DNA of 64,000 nucleotides, taken from positions 2,976,001 through 3,040,000 of the forward strand of contig NZ_JARVZZ010000001.1 in assembly GCF_029846115.1 (NCBI RefSeq), given 5' to 3'. Source of the DNA: Serratia marcescens (GTDB taxonomy: Bacteria > Pseudomonadota > Gammaproteobacteria > Enterobacterales > Enterobacteriaceae). The notes under the pieces are model-generated. The model was not told the origin of the DNA. It saw only the letters and a program-made list of their open reading frames with translations, and made no database searches. Positions 51,670 to 60,380 of the stretch are shown in pieces. Every line of letters begins with the position of its first letter. Positions within the stretch are counted from its first letter, which is position 1. The translations under genes and the position numbers were made by a program.

Positions 51670-52089
51670 ATGCCTGTTCGTCTTGCCACTGAAACCGATG
51701 CCGCAGCCCTGATCGCCCTCGACAGCGTTGCCTTGCGTGAGCCGCAGCGCGCGGCGCAGATCCGCACCTGGTGCGGGCAGAGCATCTGTTATCTTGCCGA
51801 AGAACGGGGCGTGGTGATGGGCTACGGCGTGCTGCACTATCACTTCTTCGGCTGCGGCTTTATCGAGATGCTGATGGTCGGCGAGCGCTATCGCCGCCGG
51901 GGCGTCGGGCTGGCGCTGATTGCGGCATTGAAATCCCATTGCCGACACCCGAAGCTGTTCACCTCCACCAATCGCTCCAACCTGCCGATGCAGCGGCTGC
52001 TGTTGAACGCCGGGTTTGTCGCCAGCGGCCAAATTGACAATCTCGATGACGGCGATCCGGAGCAGGTCTTTTTCATCCCATCGCGCTAA
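51670..52089 (+). CDS. GNAT family N-acetyltransferase (RimI-like)
   Basis: 139-residue GNAT domain. Acetyl-CoA-binding loop RYRRRGVGLALIAALK and the C-terminal NLPMQRLLLNAGFVASG are clear. GAGGGGG ribosome binding site. Substrate unknown. Its stop overlaps a convergent small membrane protein gene by four bases. Confidence 0.88.
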   Translation: MPVRLATETDAAALIALDSVALREPQRAAQIRTWCGQSICYLAEERGVVMGYGVLHYHFFGCGFIEMLMVGERYRRRGVGLALIAALKSHCRHPKLFTSTNRSNLPMQRLLLNAGFVASGQIDNLDDGDPEQVFFIPSR

Positions 52090-52298
52090 TACAGCCGGAC
52101 ATCGACCGCCTGCTGTTGCAGCCAGGTGCTGACGTAGCCGTAAGCGGCATAGAAGGCCAGCAGCGCGAAGATCAGTACCGAAAGCGAGGCCAAAAACTTG
52201 ACGTCGCCGTGCTTCGACAGCTGGTAAGCGCAATAGATAAAGGCTAGCAGACACAGCAGAGTGAAAGCGATAGCCAGCGTGGCGTAAAAAATAAGCAT
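52086..52298 (-). CDS. Small two-helix membrane protein
   Basis: 70 residues from MLIFYATLAIAF (52298), two hydrophobic segments (about 2-25 and 38-58) joined by QLSKHGDVKF. Unknown function. It follows the AI-2E gene terminator on the same strand. Start uncertain; a longer frame to 52346 would run into the terminator. Confidence 0.6.
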   Translation of the reverse strand: MLIFYATLAIAFTLLCLLAFIYCAYQLSKHGDVKFLASLSVLIFALLAFYAAYGYVSTWLQQQAVDVRLY

Positions 52299-52344
52299 AA
52301 CGAAACCCGTTCTTCCTTGTGAGCCGGGCAAGGATACCACAGAC

Positions 52345-52369
52345 AAAAAAAGGGGCCCAATTGGGCCCC
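52345..52369 (-). terminator. Rho-independent terminator after the AI-2E family gene
   Basis: Arms GGGGCCC / GGGCCCC with loop AATT and, on the minus strand, a run of seven T. Confidence 0.92.
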
Positions 52370-52391
52370 TGCGTGATTCGCTGCGGGAGGT

Positions 52392-53507
52392 TTACTCCAC
52401 CGCGTCGGGATGGTTCTTGCCTTCCTCGATAAACGCTTCGTCGATCTCTTCGATGTTCTCCTCGCTGTCGCGGCCGGACAGAATGTTCCAGCAGGCGATG
52501 AACAGCGCGGCGATCAAGGGGCCGATGACGAAGCCGTTGATGCCGTAGATCTCCATGCCGCCCAGGGTGGAAATCAGGATCAGGTAGTCCGGCATTTTGG
52601 TGTCTTTGCCCACCAGCAGCGGGCGCAGGATGTTGTCCACCAGGCCGATCACCACCACGAAGAACACCACCAGGAAAATGGCTTTCCACAGCATGCCGGT
52701 GGCGAAGAAGTAGATCACCGCCGGCACCCAGATGATGGCGGAGCCCACGGCCGGGATGATCGACAGGAACGCCATCAGCGCGCCCCACAGCAGGCTGCCG
52801 TCGATGCCGGTAAAGTAAAACGCCAGCCCGCCGAGCGCGCCTTGCACCACGGCGACCACCACCGTGCCCTTGACGGTGGCGCGGGAGACGGCGGCGAACT
52901 TCACGAACAGGTGGTGCTTCACGTGCTGGGAGAGCGGCAGCGCTTCGAGCGCCAGGTTCACCAGGTAGGGGCCGTCTTTCAGCAGGAAGAACAGCAGGTA
53001 GAGCATTACGCCGAAGCCGACGACGAAGTTGAAGGTGCCCTTGCCGATCAGGAAGACGCTGCCCGCCAGGTATTGCCCGCCCTTGAGCGCCACCTCGGAA
53101 AGCTGCTTTTGGATCTCGGCGGCGCTGTTGAGGTTATGTTCCGCCAGGAAGCGCTGCGCCCAGCCGGGCAGGTGACGCATAAAGTCCGCCAGCATGGTCG
53201 GCAACTGGCTGTTGTTGGCCTGCAGCTTGGTGTAGATCACGTTGAATTCCATCGCCAGCGACGAGGCGATGATCGCCAACGGCGTGAACACGATCAGGCA
53301 AATCAGCGCCACCGTCAGCAGCGACACCACGCCGTTGCGTTCGCCGACGTACTGCTTCAGCTTCTTTTTCACCGGATGGAAAATCACCGCCAGAATAATC
53401 GCCCACAGCACCGAGGAGTAGTAAGGCCCCAGCACGTCGAGAAAGGCGGCGGTAACGATGAACAGGATCAGAATAAAGAATCCCTTGGAAATGCCTTTAG
53501 ACATCAT
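52392..53507 (-). CDS. AI-2E family (PerM-type) membrane transporter
   Basis: 371 residues with about eight membrane helices and the family core VQGALGGLAFYFTGID, LSIIPAVGSAIIWVPA and GLVDNILRPLLVG. The family includes TqsA (autoinducer-2 export) and Na+/H+ antiporters, so the substrate is open. Acidic C-terminal tail (DSEENIEEIDEAFIEEGK). GAGGGAC ribosome binding site. Orphan gene. Confidence 0.9.
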   Translation of the reverse strand: MMSKGISKGFFILILFIVTAAFLDVLGPYYSSVLWAIILAVIFHPVKKKLKQYVGERNGVVSLLTVALICLIVFTPLAIIASSLAMEFNVIYTKLQANNSQLPTMLADFMRHLPGWAQRFLAEHNLNSAAEIQKQLSEVALKGGQYLAGSVFLIGKGTFNFVVGFGVMLYLLFFLLKDGPYLVNLALEALPLSQHVKHHLFVKFAAVSRATVKGTVVVAVVQGALGGLAFYFTGIDGSLLWGALMAFLSIIPAVGSAIIWVPAVIYFFATGMLWKAIFLVVFFVVVIGLVDNILRPLLVGKDTKMPDYLILISTLGGMEIYGINGFVIGPLIAALFIACWNILSGRDSEENIEEIDEAFIEEGKNHPDAVE

Positions 53508-53801
53508 AGTCGTCCCTCAAAAGATGAATTTTCAGCATAAATGAACTGAATGAAAACAACACTATCATCACCTTTGCTTAACCGGTAGGGGATTTTTAGT
53601 GGCGTATTCCATAGGGTTATTAAGGGCAAGGCGGGCGTTGCACGGTGAACAGGCGGCGACATGAGAAAAGAAAGAGGGCTAAATAATTAACAAAATTTAT
53701 CGATTATGTTTCATTTTGTGAGCCACGCTTGCCGCCTGCGCCAGGCTTTCCTAGTGTTGATGAGGGCGGCCGTTCGCCCGATATCACGAAGGAGTATGCA
53801 A
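53508..53801. promoter_or_regulatory. Divergent region, AI-2E gene / small membrane protein
   Basis: 294 bases, AT-rich at 53520-53580 and 53670-53710. No repeats or operators recognised. Confidence 0.35.
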
Positions 53802-53939
53802 ATGACTGAACACAAACGACTCGGCGTCATCGAGAAAACGCTACTGATCGCCTTTGCCGGCCTGCTGGTGTATTTCGCGGCCACCGGCGCCTTGTCATTA
53901 TCGGGCCTTGATCATCACTGGCCATATCCTTCGCGATAG
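53802..53939 (+). CDS. Small single-helix membrane protein
   Basis: 45 residues, MTEHKRLGVIEK then one membrane helix (TLLIAFAGLLVYFAATGAL) and a short polar tail. Strong AAGGAG site seven bases before the ATG at 53802, which decides this start over an ATG six bases upstream. Function unknown. Confidence 0.7.
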   Translation: MTEHKRLGVIEKTLLIAFAGLLVYFAATGALSLSGLDHHWPYPSR

Positions 53940-54003
53940 GCAGGTACCTGCACCAGGGAAAATTCAGCACCGCTTATAACAAACAGAACGACCTTTCTGC
54001 TTA

Positions 54004-55215
54004 TCACCCCGCATTATGCCGCTGGCTGAGAAAAGCCAGCGCCAACAGCGCCCCCAACAGGGCCGCCGCCAGCACCAGCCAGGCCGGGGCCGCCCAACCG
54101 GCCGCAGCCACGATGGCGCTCAGCGCGACCGGGCCGATCACCTGACCGAGATAGTTCCCCTGCATCACCAGCCCCAGGCTCAGCGGCAGCAGCGTCGGTT
54201 CCGGCGTCGCCGCCGGCGTGGCGGCCAGAATGGTGGCGGGCAGCATGCCGGCGATGGCGCAGAACAGGAAACACAAGGGGATCAGCAGGCCGTTGGGCGT
54301 CATCGGCAGGAAAATGCCGATGCCGAAGATGCCTATGATCAGGCTGGTGGCCGCGAGCAGGCTACCGGCCCGCAGACCGCGCGACAGCAAGAGCCCGGCG
54401 GCGAGGTTGCCGATGATGTTCGCCGCCACCGCCGCCGCGCTGATGCCGCCGGCGGCCGCCAGCGACAGGCCGATACGTTGCATCAGGAAGATCGGTAGGA
54501 AGGTCATCACCGAGAAAAACTGCAGGTTGTAAGTGGTGAACATCAACGCCAGCAACAGCGGTCGGCGCGCCCGCAGCATCGCGCCCAGCGCTTGCCGCAG
54601 GTGTAACGGCGGAACGTGCGCCTCGGCGGCACGGCGGGACGTGGTCAGCGGCAGCAGCACGGCGGCCAACAGCGTCAACGCCGCACCGGCCTGCCAATTT
54701 TGTTGCCAGTCGGCGAGATGGGGGCCGAAAAACAGTGAAATGGCGATGCCCGCCGGCATGAAGGTGCTCCAGATGCCGAACACCAGGCTGCGCTGCGCCG
54801 GGGCGACGATGCGGTTCAGCACCGCCGGCGAGGCGACCACCACGATCACGAAGCCGAGGCCTTCGACAAAGCGGCTGACGACCAATCCGCTGAAGTCGTG
54901 CAGCGTGGCGCCGGTGAAGCTGGCGGCGCTGATGATCAGTAACCCTACTGCCAGCAGGCGCCGGTCGCCCCAGCGGCGCACCAACAGCCCGGCGGCGATA
55001 CCGCCGAACACCCCGACGAAAGGAAAGGCCGAGATGACCCAGCTCAGCGCCTCAAGCGAACGGCCGAACTCGGCCTGCAGCGCAGGCAGCGCGATGGTGG
55101 CCTTACCCACGTGCAGCGCCGCGGCGATGCCGGCGAACAACACGTTGACGACGGCAAACCAGGGCGTGGTGGCGGGAAGAACGCGGTCGATGGCGTCCGG
55201 TTTAATCGCGGTCAT
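54004..55215 (-). CDS. MFS transporter
   Basis: 403-residue major facilitator with 12 helices. Start at 55215 (MTAIKPDAIDR) follows GGAGAG; a longer frame begins at 55260. The loop 2-3 signature is partly visible as LLVRRWGDRRLLAVG. Resembles drug or metabolite efflux carriers of the YnfM/CynX kind; substrate unknown. Confidence 0.88.
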   Translation of the reverse strand: MTAIKPDAIDRVLPATTPWFAVVNVLFAGIAAALHVGKATIALPALQAEFGRSLEALSWVISAFPFVGVFGGIAAGLLVRRWGDRRLLAVGLLIISAASFTGATLHDFSGLVVSRFVEGLGFVIVVVASPAVLNRIVAPAQRSLVFGIWSTFMPAGIAISLFFGPHLADWQQNWQAGAALTLLAAVLLPLTTSRRAAEAHVPPLHLRQALGAMLRARRPLLLALMFTTYNLQFFSVMTFLPIFLMQRIGLSLAAAGGISAAAVAANIIGNLAAGLLLSRGLRAGSLLAATSLIIGIFGIGIFLPMTPNGLLIPLCFLFCAIAGMLPATILAATPAATPEPTLLPLSLGLVMQGNYLGQVIGPVALSAIVAAAGWAAPAWLVLAAALLGALLALAFLSQRHNAG

Positions 55216-55445
55216 AACACTCTCCAGTGGCGGTAACGCCATCACTATGTGCTCTTGCAACGGCTGAGGTCGTTCAAATGCTGCGCTATCACGCGGAGAA
55301 ATTATTCATTTCGAGCTTTATTGATTGCGCGCCTTCGTTGTTTGGTTTGCCAGCGTGCCGCCCGGCGTGGACGCGGGTCCCCCGCGGCGGTTTACTGTTC
55401 CGGCACGCAGCAGGCGTGTTGAATTCATTTTATAAGGAGCAGTGT
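55216..55445. promoter_or_regulatory. Divergent region, MFS gene / hypothetical gene
   Basis: 230 bases with a short AT-rich centre near 55295-55325. No regulator gene adjoins. Nothing specific recognised. Confidence 0.35.
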
Positions 55446-55904
55446 ATGTCAGCGATGATGAACGAGAGTGGGGCGCCGGCCATTGAATGGAGCTATGGCG
55501 GCCGGGGTGATGATATCAGCAGCAGCCTGAGTCTCGACACGGTTGAGGAGCAGCCGCAGGGTTTCCTGATGACGGTCGATCGGCCGGTGCAGATCTTTAA
55601 AGACGCGCTGTCGCCGATGATGGCCTTTGTCACGCTGCTGCGCCCGCTGTACGCCAAGACGAGCGAAGGCTTTCAGTACGTGCCGGTTTCCACCCCCTGG
55701 ACCGACGTGCAGCGCCTGCCGGCCAGCGCAGGCTATCTGGGCGTGCAGGTCAACGCCGGGCTGTTCTTCCACGGCGCCAAGCCGACGCACTATAAAGATC
55801 GCGACGGCCAGATGAAACCGATCGACGGCGGCACGCTTTTGCAGAACATCACCGTGCTGCATCAGGTGGCGCAGCCGCTCGGTCCGGGTGAAGGCGCCGC
55901 CTGA
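55446..55904 (+). CDS. Hypothetical protein, 152 residues
   Basis: A real gene by its AAGGAG site, codon use and length, but I do not recognise the family. The product is soluble, without signal peptide or cysteines. It contains GFLMTVDRPVQIFKDALSPMMAF and a phrase GLFFHGAKPTHYKDRDGQM. About 100 bases before a DUF2000 gene on the same strand, possibly cotranscribed. Confidence 0.75.
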   Translation: MSAMMNESGAPAIEWSYGGRGDDISSSLSLDTVEEQPQGFLMTVDRPVQIFKDALSPMMAFVTLLRPLYAKTSEGFQYVPVSTPWTDVQRLPASAGYLGVQVNAGLFFHGAKPTHYKDRDGQMKPIDGGTLLQNITVLHQVAQPLGPGEGAA

Positions 55905-56003
55905 GTCGGCAGCGTGATCACGGGGGCCGGACGCGGCCCCTTATCGCGCCTTGAAACCGTGCGCAGGTTGGGTAAAACTGGCTGCCTATTCAAGGAGAAG
56001 AGC

Positions 56004-56420
56004 ATGTATAGCGACAACGAGAAAAAATTTTATATCATCCTCAACCGCAATCACGAACCGGCCACGCTGTTTAACGCCTCCTGTCATCTGACGGCGGGCA
56101 TCACCGATCTGATCGAGCAGCGCGAGTTTCACCACTATCCGAGCAGCCTCGACGGCGTCAGCGCCAATATGAGCCACTATCCGATCGTGATCCTGCAGGC
56201 CAAGAACAGCAACCAGCTCAGCAACCTGATTCTGAAGTGCAAGGAAGAGGGCGTGTTGTCCAACTTCTTCACCACCACCATGCTGTCGCACTCCGCCGAA
56301 CAGCAGATCGCCGACACCGCCAACACCCCTTACGAACAGCTGGATTTCGTGGCGGTGGCGCTCTACGGCGACGCCGAACAGCTTAAGCCGCTGACCAAGA
56401 AATTCTCCGTCTACCGCTGA
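56004..56420 (+). CDS. DUF2000 family protein
   Basis: 138 residues from the ATG at 56004 after AAGGAGAAG. The pattern KFYIILNRNHEPATLFNASCHLTAGI fits the DUF2000 family, small cytosolic proteins related to peptidyl-tRNA hydrolase II folds; no function is established. Convergent with a GFA-domain gene. Confidence 0.8.
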   Translation: MYSDNEKKFYIILNRNHEPATLFNASCHLTAGITDLIEQREFHHYPSSLDGVSANMSHYPIVILQAKNSNQLSNLILKCKEEGVLSNFFTTTMLSHSAEQQIADTANTPYEQLDFVAVALYGDAEQLKPLTKKFSVYR

Positions 56421-56432
56421 AAACGCGGGATC

Positions 56433-56783
56433 TCAGACGCTGGCGCCGTCGTAACTGTGGATCTGCAACGCATCCAGCGCAATGTCAGGCACGCAGCGCA
56501 GGTTGACGGCGCACATCGCGGCGCCGTCCGGCGCAGTGCCGTAGGCGAAGGGCTGGGCACCGCAGACTCGGCAGAACTGATGGCGGATCTTGTGGTGATT
56601 GAAGGTGTAGGTGCTGAGCTGGTCCTGGCCGCTGTTGAGCGTGAATGCGCTGATGGGGAAGAAAGACAGCAACAGCCCTTTGCGGCGGCAGATCGAACAG
56701 TTGCAACTGAGGGCGTCGGCGGGCAGTTCGGCGTCCACGGAGAAGGTGACGGCGCCGCAGTGGCAGCTTCCCTGGAATGACAT
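56433..56783 (-). CDS. GFA/CENP-V domain zinc protein
   Basis: 116 residues of the glutathione-dependent formaldehyde-activating (Gfa/CENP-V) family. Zinc ligands are visible as SCHCGAV near residue 7, NCSICRR near 30 and FCRVCGAQPF near 70. Most members have no proven formaldehyde role, so this is a fold assignment. Confidence 0.9.
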   Translation of the reverse strand: MSFQGSCHCGAVTFSVDAELPADALSCNCSICRRKGLLLSFFPISAFTLNSGQDQLSTYTFNHHKIRHQFCRVCGAQPFAYGTAPDGAAMCAVNLRCVPDIALDALQIHSYDGASV

Positions 56784-56924
56784 GGCGATGATCCTGTTAC
56801 AGGGGAAAGTGTTTGCCCAGTATAGTGCAATTTATCGCCACTCGGCCGCGCAGGGCCTGGTTTCCTTAGTAAATGCGCGGTTTTCTGGTAGGTTAGAGGT
56901 TAACGTCATCAAAAGGAGATCGCG

Positions 56925-57134
56925 ATGTTAGAACATTACTATCCGGCCAATATGGGTGCCGACCCGGTCACGGACGAACAGCACAAACGGCTGGTGGCGG
57001 TGCAGGCGGCGCTGGAATTGATCAAGGCCACGCTGTCGGATACCAACGACGGCAACGGCGTAGATTTCCAGTTGAAGGCGGCGGAAAAGCACATCGGCCC
57101 GATGGCCGACGCCATTCAGGAAGCCCTGAAGTAA
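56925..57134 (+). CDS. Small hypothetical protein, 69 residues
   Basis: Clear AAAAGGAG ribosome binding site and a following terminator support a real gene. The product is soluble and mostly helical (QHKRLVAVQAALELIKATL ... FQLKAAEKHIGPMADAIQEALK), which suggests a small helical bundle. No family recognised. Confidence 0.72.
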   Translation: MLEHYYPANMGADPVTDEQHKRLVAVQAALELIKATLSDTNDGNGVDFQLKAAEKHIGPMADAIQEALK

Positions 57135-57151
57135 CGGTTCGCCGTCACCTC

Positions 57152-57178
57152 AACCGCCCGTATCGGGCGGTTTTTTTG
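57152..57178 (+). terminator. Rho-independent terminator
   Basis: Arms AACCGCCCG / CGGGCGGTT around TAT, then seven T. Ends the 69-residue protein gene. Confidence 0.93.
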
Positions 57179-57285
57179 CGCTGATTACTGCGATTTTTTT
57201 AGTGGCGCATTGCCTTTTTCCCGGCTGGTGCCGTGAGCGGCGCGATCCTACTCTAGCGATCCGAGTCCTCATCAGGGTCATGCAC

Positions 57286-58380
57286 ATGTTCCGTTTCAGC
57301 CTCTTTTCTTTCTTATTGCCGTGGCGCCGACGCGTCACCCCGTTGGCCGGCGTCGCGCTGTTTCTCAACGGCGTCATGCAGGCGCAGGCCACGCAGCGCA
57401 TCGAATTCTCGCCGGATGTCGCCGGCGCTTACCCTGAGGGCATCGCCTGGAATGCACGCGCCGGTGCGTTCCTGGTCTCCTCCCTGCGCGGTGGGCAGCT
57501 TGGCCTGGTCTACCCGGATGGCCGCTATCGGCGGTTTTCCACCGGTAAGGGGCTCATCACTACCTCCGGCATGCTGGTGGACGCCGAGCGCAACCGGGTG
57601 CTGGTGTGCAACGAAGACGTGGGCGTGTCCCTCTACTCGGCCACCGGCACGCGCAATCGCGTGGCGCAGGTGCTGGAGTTCAGTCTCGATACCGGCGCGC
57701 TGCAGCAGACGTACGATCTTTCGTCGTTAAGCCGTGGTCCGACGTTGGCCAACGATCTGGCGCTCGACGCAAAGGGCAATATCTATGTGACCGACAGCTT
57801 CCAGCCGCAGATTTACAAGATCGACCGGGCAACGCGCCAGGTGTCGATTCTGGTGCGCTCAGCGCGTTTGATGCCGGCCGACGCCCCCGCCGCTGCGCAG
57901 GGCACGCAGCCTTATCTCAACGGCATCGTGTCTCACCCGGATGGCTACCTGATTGCGTCGGACTACACCCGCGGGCTGCTGTGGAAGGTGACGCTGGATA
58001 ACGCACCTGCGATAAGTGAAATCAGGCTGCCGCAGCGGCTGAAAGGGCCGGACGGGCTGCGGCTCAAAAACGCCAACGAATTGGTAATCGTACAGTCTTT
58101 TCCGGGTGAAAAAGGGAGCATGTCCGGCGACGTGACGCTGCTCGCCTCGGCCGACGGCTGGGCCAGCGCCCATGTCGTCGCGGTCGCCACGCCGCCGGGA
58201 TTGGATGGGCCGACCGGCGCCGCGCTGCGCGATGGCGAGGTGTGGGTGGTCAACTCCCGTTACCCCCGCTTGTTTGCCGACGTCGCTCAGGCGGAGAGCG
58301 TCAGGACATTCAGCATCGTCAAGGTGGCGTTAGAACGGAGGCCCGCCGATCGGCGACGGTTGCCAACCCTGCCGGAATAG
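57286..58380 (+). CDS. Secreted SMP-30/gluconolactonase-like beta-propeller
   Basis: 364 residues. Signal peptide of about 42 residues ending MQAQA, then a six-bladed propeller of SMP-30 type: AYPEGIAWNARAGAFLVSS, LVCNEDVGVSL, LANDLALDAKGNIYVTDS, LNGIVSHPDGYLIASDY. The NDL(A)-DAKGN-YVTDS block matches the calcium and active-site region. Periplasmic lactonase activity is possible but unproved. Start at 57286 is set by AGGG eight bases upstream; earlier ATGs exist. Confidence 0.82.
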   Translation: MFRFSLFSFLLPWRRRVTPLAGVALFLNGVMQAQATQRIEFSPDVAGAYPEGIAWNARAGAFLVSSLRGGQLGLVYPDGRYRRFSTGKGLITTSGMLVDAERNRVLVCNEDVGVSLYSATGTRNRVAQVLEFSLDTGALQQTYDLSSLSRGPTLANDLALDAKGNIYVTDSFQPQIYKIDRATRQVSILVRSARLMPADAPAAAQGTQPYLNGIVSHPDGYLIASDYTRGLLWKVTLDNAPAISEIRLPQRLKGPDGLRLKNANELVIVQSFPGEKGSMSGDVTLLASADGWASAHVVAVATPPGLDGPTGAALRDGEVWVVNSRYPRLFADVAQAESVRTFSIVKVALERRPADRRRLPTLPE

Positions 58381-58398
58381 GATTAAATGCCGCACTGA

Positions 58399-58414
58399 CT
58401 GTATAAATAAACAG
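58399..58414. promoter_or_regulatory. LexA (SOS) box upstream of qnr
   Basis: CTGT-ATAAATAA-ACAG matches the LexA consensus CTGT-N8-ACAG exactly, ten bases before the qnr start. qnrB genes are known to be SOS-induced through a LexA box in this place. Confidence 0.92.
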
Positions 58415-58424
58415 GTGCGCTGCG

Positions 58425-59069
58425 ATGAGTCTGATGTTGAAGGGTGAAAAGATAGACCGTAACCGCTTTACCGGCGAGAAGATTGAAAACGGCAGCTTTA
58501 TGCTGTGCGATTTTTCGGGCGCCGATCTGACCGGCACCGAGTTTATCGGTTGCCAGTTTTACGATCGCGACAGCCGACAGGGCGGCAATTTCAGCCGTGC
58601 GATACTGAAAGACGCGAGTTTTAAAAGCTGTGATTTATCGATGGCCGATTTTCGTCATGCCAACGCGTTTGGCATCGAAATCCGCGAATGCCGCGCGCAG
58701 GGCGCCGATTTTCGCGGCGCCAGTTTTATGAACATGATCACCAGCCGCACCTGGTTTTGCAGCGCCTATATCACCAAAAGCAACCTGAGCTATGCCAACT
58801 TCGCCAAGGTGGTGCTGGAGAAATGCGAGCTGTGGGAAAACCGTTGGCACGGCGCACAGGTGCTTGGCGCCAGCTTCAGCGGCTCGGATCTGTCCGGCGG
58901 CGAATTCTCCGGTTTCGACTGGCGTGCTGTCGACGTCACCCAGTGCGATCTGAGCAACGCGGAACTGGGCGAGTTGGATTTACGTACCACCGATCTGCAG
59001 GGCGTTAAAATGGACAGCCACCAGGCCGCACAGCTGTTGGAGCGGCTGGGGATCGCGATCATCGGCTGA
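58425..59069 (+). CDS. qnr: Qnr-type pentapeptide repeat protein (SmaQnr-like)
   Basis: 214 residues, the Qnr length. Pentapeptide repeats (A(D/N)LXX) run through the protein, with the single glycine hinge and loops characteristic of Qnr: GEKIDRNRFTGEKIENG, FIGCQFYDRDSRQGGNFSRA, FMNMITSRTWFCSAYITKSN, CELWENRW, LLERLGIAIIG. It closely follows QnrB. Qnr proteins mimic DNA, bind gyrase and topoisomerase IV and lower susceptibility to quinolones. Chromosomal copies are known in Serratia marcescens. Overlaps the convergent LysE gene by 11 bases. Confidence 0.95.
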   Translation: MSLMLKGEKIDRNRFTGEKIENGSFMLCDFSGADLTGTEFIGCQFYDRDSRQGGNFSRAILKDASFKSCDLSMADFRHANAFGIEIRECRAQGADFRGASFMNMITSRTWFCSAYITKSNLSYANFAKVVLEKCELWENRWHGAQVLGASFSGSDLSGGEFSGFDWRAVDVTQCDLSNAELGELDLRTTDLQGVKMDSHQAAQLLERLGIAIIG

Positions 59070-59676
59070 GCAGCTGCCGCAGCCCCAGTACGATGATCAA
59101 CGTGCCGCAGGCGCGATCGATCCAAGCCTTGCTGCGGCGGTAGGCGCCGGCGACAGGGGCGTGCGACAACACCAGCGCCACCAGCCCGTACCACAAGCTG
59201 GCTATCGCCGCGACTTCCAACAGCATGGCGAGGAAGGTCGGCGTAGAAACATGGGCGGGCGCCGCTGATGAGAAGACGGCGGCGTAAAACGCAATGGATT
59301 TGGGATTGGCGATGTTGGTGGCGATGCCCTGCAGAAAAGCGACGCGAAAACCGCTTTTCCCGGTCACCGTGGAGGGGCCGGAAGAAGGCGCCGCCTGGGC
59401 GATAAGCCGATAGCCGAACCACAGTAAATAGCCGGCGCCGGCCACTTTTACCGCTAGCGCCAACCAGGGGAACAAGGCGAAAATTATCCCGATGCCGAGG
59501 AGGGCGCTGCTCGCCCAGAACAGGTTGACCAATACAATGCCCGCCACCAGAGCGAAAGCCTCGCTGCGGCGCGCGGAAACGGCTTTGTGGGCGACGGCGA
59601 CAAAATTGGGGCCGGGGATCACCACGCCGACGATATAGACGGTGAAAACGGCGAGCACGGCTGGCATATCGATCAT
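59059..59676 (-). CDS. LysE/RhtB family amino-acid exporter
   Basis: 205 residues with six helices. Signature VVIPGPNFVAVAHKAVSARRSEAFALVAGI near residue 20 is typical of RhtB/LysE exporters, which move homoserine, threonine, lysine or other metabolites out. Substrate not assignable. Start could be the second ATG, nine bases in. Confidence 0.9.
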   Translation of the reverse strand: MIDMPAVLAVFTVYIVGVVIPGPNFVAVAHKAVSARRSEAFALVAGIVLVNLFWASSALLGIGIIFALFPWLALAVKVAGAGYLLWFGYRLIAQAAPSSGPSTVTGKSGFRVAFLQGIATNIANPKSIAFYAAVFSSAAPAHVSTPTFLAMLLEVAAIASLWYGLVALVLSHAPVAGAYRRSKAWIDRACGTLIIVLGLRQLLSR

Positions 59677-59882
59677 CGGTTAACGGCCTGTAAGAAACGG
59701 GGTAGTCTTAGTTTTATAATGAATCGCCGATGTGATCCAGCAGGGCGAGACCTTTTTTTACCTGCCCGTAGCGACAGGCGTCAGCGGCCTTTTGCGATAA
59801 TAAATTTATGAGCCATATGAATATAATTTAAAAATATATCTTGCTTAAATAACTCAGTCGTGTGTAAATAGGGTCATCGGTT
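59677..59882. promoter_or_regulatory. LysE gene / csp intergenic region
   Basis: About 200 bases, strongly AT-rich after 59790. It should hold the csp promoter; TA-rich hexamers near 59865-59873 (TAAATA) fit a -10 just before the cold box. No gene seen. Confidence 0.45.
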
Positions 59883-60053
59883 TGTAGTACAGACCTTATG
59901 AAAGCAGTTTTAGTAAAGCAGTTCTCAGTATTAGCGATATCCCTCAGATACCTCTTCTTCCGCGAATTTTCTTCTCTAGTGCCCCATAAGTTTCCAATAA
60001 AAACAGACCTCTATCGCCATATGGCGTCGCAAAAATATAAAGGAAATATCTCT
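59883..60053 (+). promoter_or_regulatory. Cold-shock mRNA leader with cold box
   Basis: TGTAGTACAGA at 59883-59893 matches the cspA cold box TGACGTACAGA at 9 of 11 positions. It starts 171 bases before the csp ATG; E. coli cspA has a 159-base leader with the cold box at its 5' end. The leader is AT-rich and probably acts as an RNA thermosensor. The open frame running through it (from 59898) is not coding. Confidence 0.75.
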
Positions 60054-60266
60054 ATGTCTACTAAAATGACAGGTTTGGTAAAATGGTTTGATGCAGGTAA
60101 AGGCTTCGGCTTTATCACCCCGGCAGACGGCAGCAAAGACGTGTTCGTACATTTCTCTGCTATCCAGAGCAACGATTTCAAAACGCTGGACGAAGGCCAA
60201 CAGGTTGAGTTCACTATCGAAAATGGCATGAAGGGCCCTTCTGCCGGCAACGTGGTCGCGTTATAA
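60054..60266 (+). CDS. Cold shock protein, CspA family
   Basis: 70 residues, single cold-shock domain. RNP1 KGFGFITP and RNP2 VFVHFSAI are intact; [11 protein letters not shown] at the start. RNA chaperone that melts mRNA structure at low temperature. The cold-box leader and AGGAAATATCTCT site point to a cold-induced CspA-type member rather than constitutive CspC/CspE. Confidence 0.95.
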   Translation: MSTKMTGLVKWFDAGKGFGFITPADGSKDVFVHFSAIQSNDFKTLDEGQQVEFTIENGMKGPSAGNVVAL

Positions 60267-60350
60267 TTTTCGGCCGAGGTACGATTTCTTACGACAGCGA
60301 TGAGGGTTTAAGCCGGAGCAGTTAAGAAATAACGTCCTCAGCCTGAATAA

Positions 60351-60373
60351 ACTCCGGGTTCGCCCGGAGTCTT
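60351..60373 (+). terminator. Terminator after the csp gene
   Basis: ACTCCGGG / CCCGGAGT with a UUCG tetraloop, followed by CTTT. Very stable stem with a short U-run. Ends eight to ten bases before the tRNA-like element. Confidence 0.8.
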
Positions 60374-60380
60374 TACCAAT

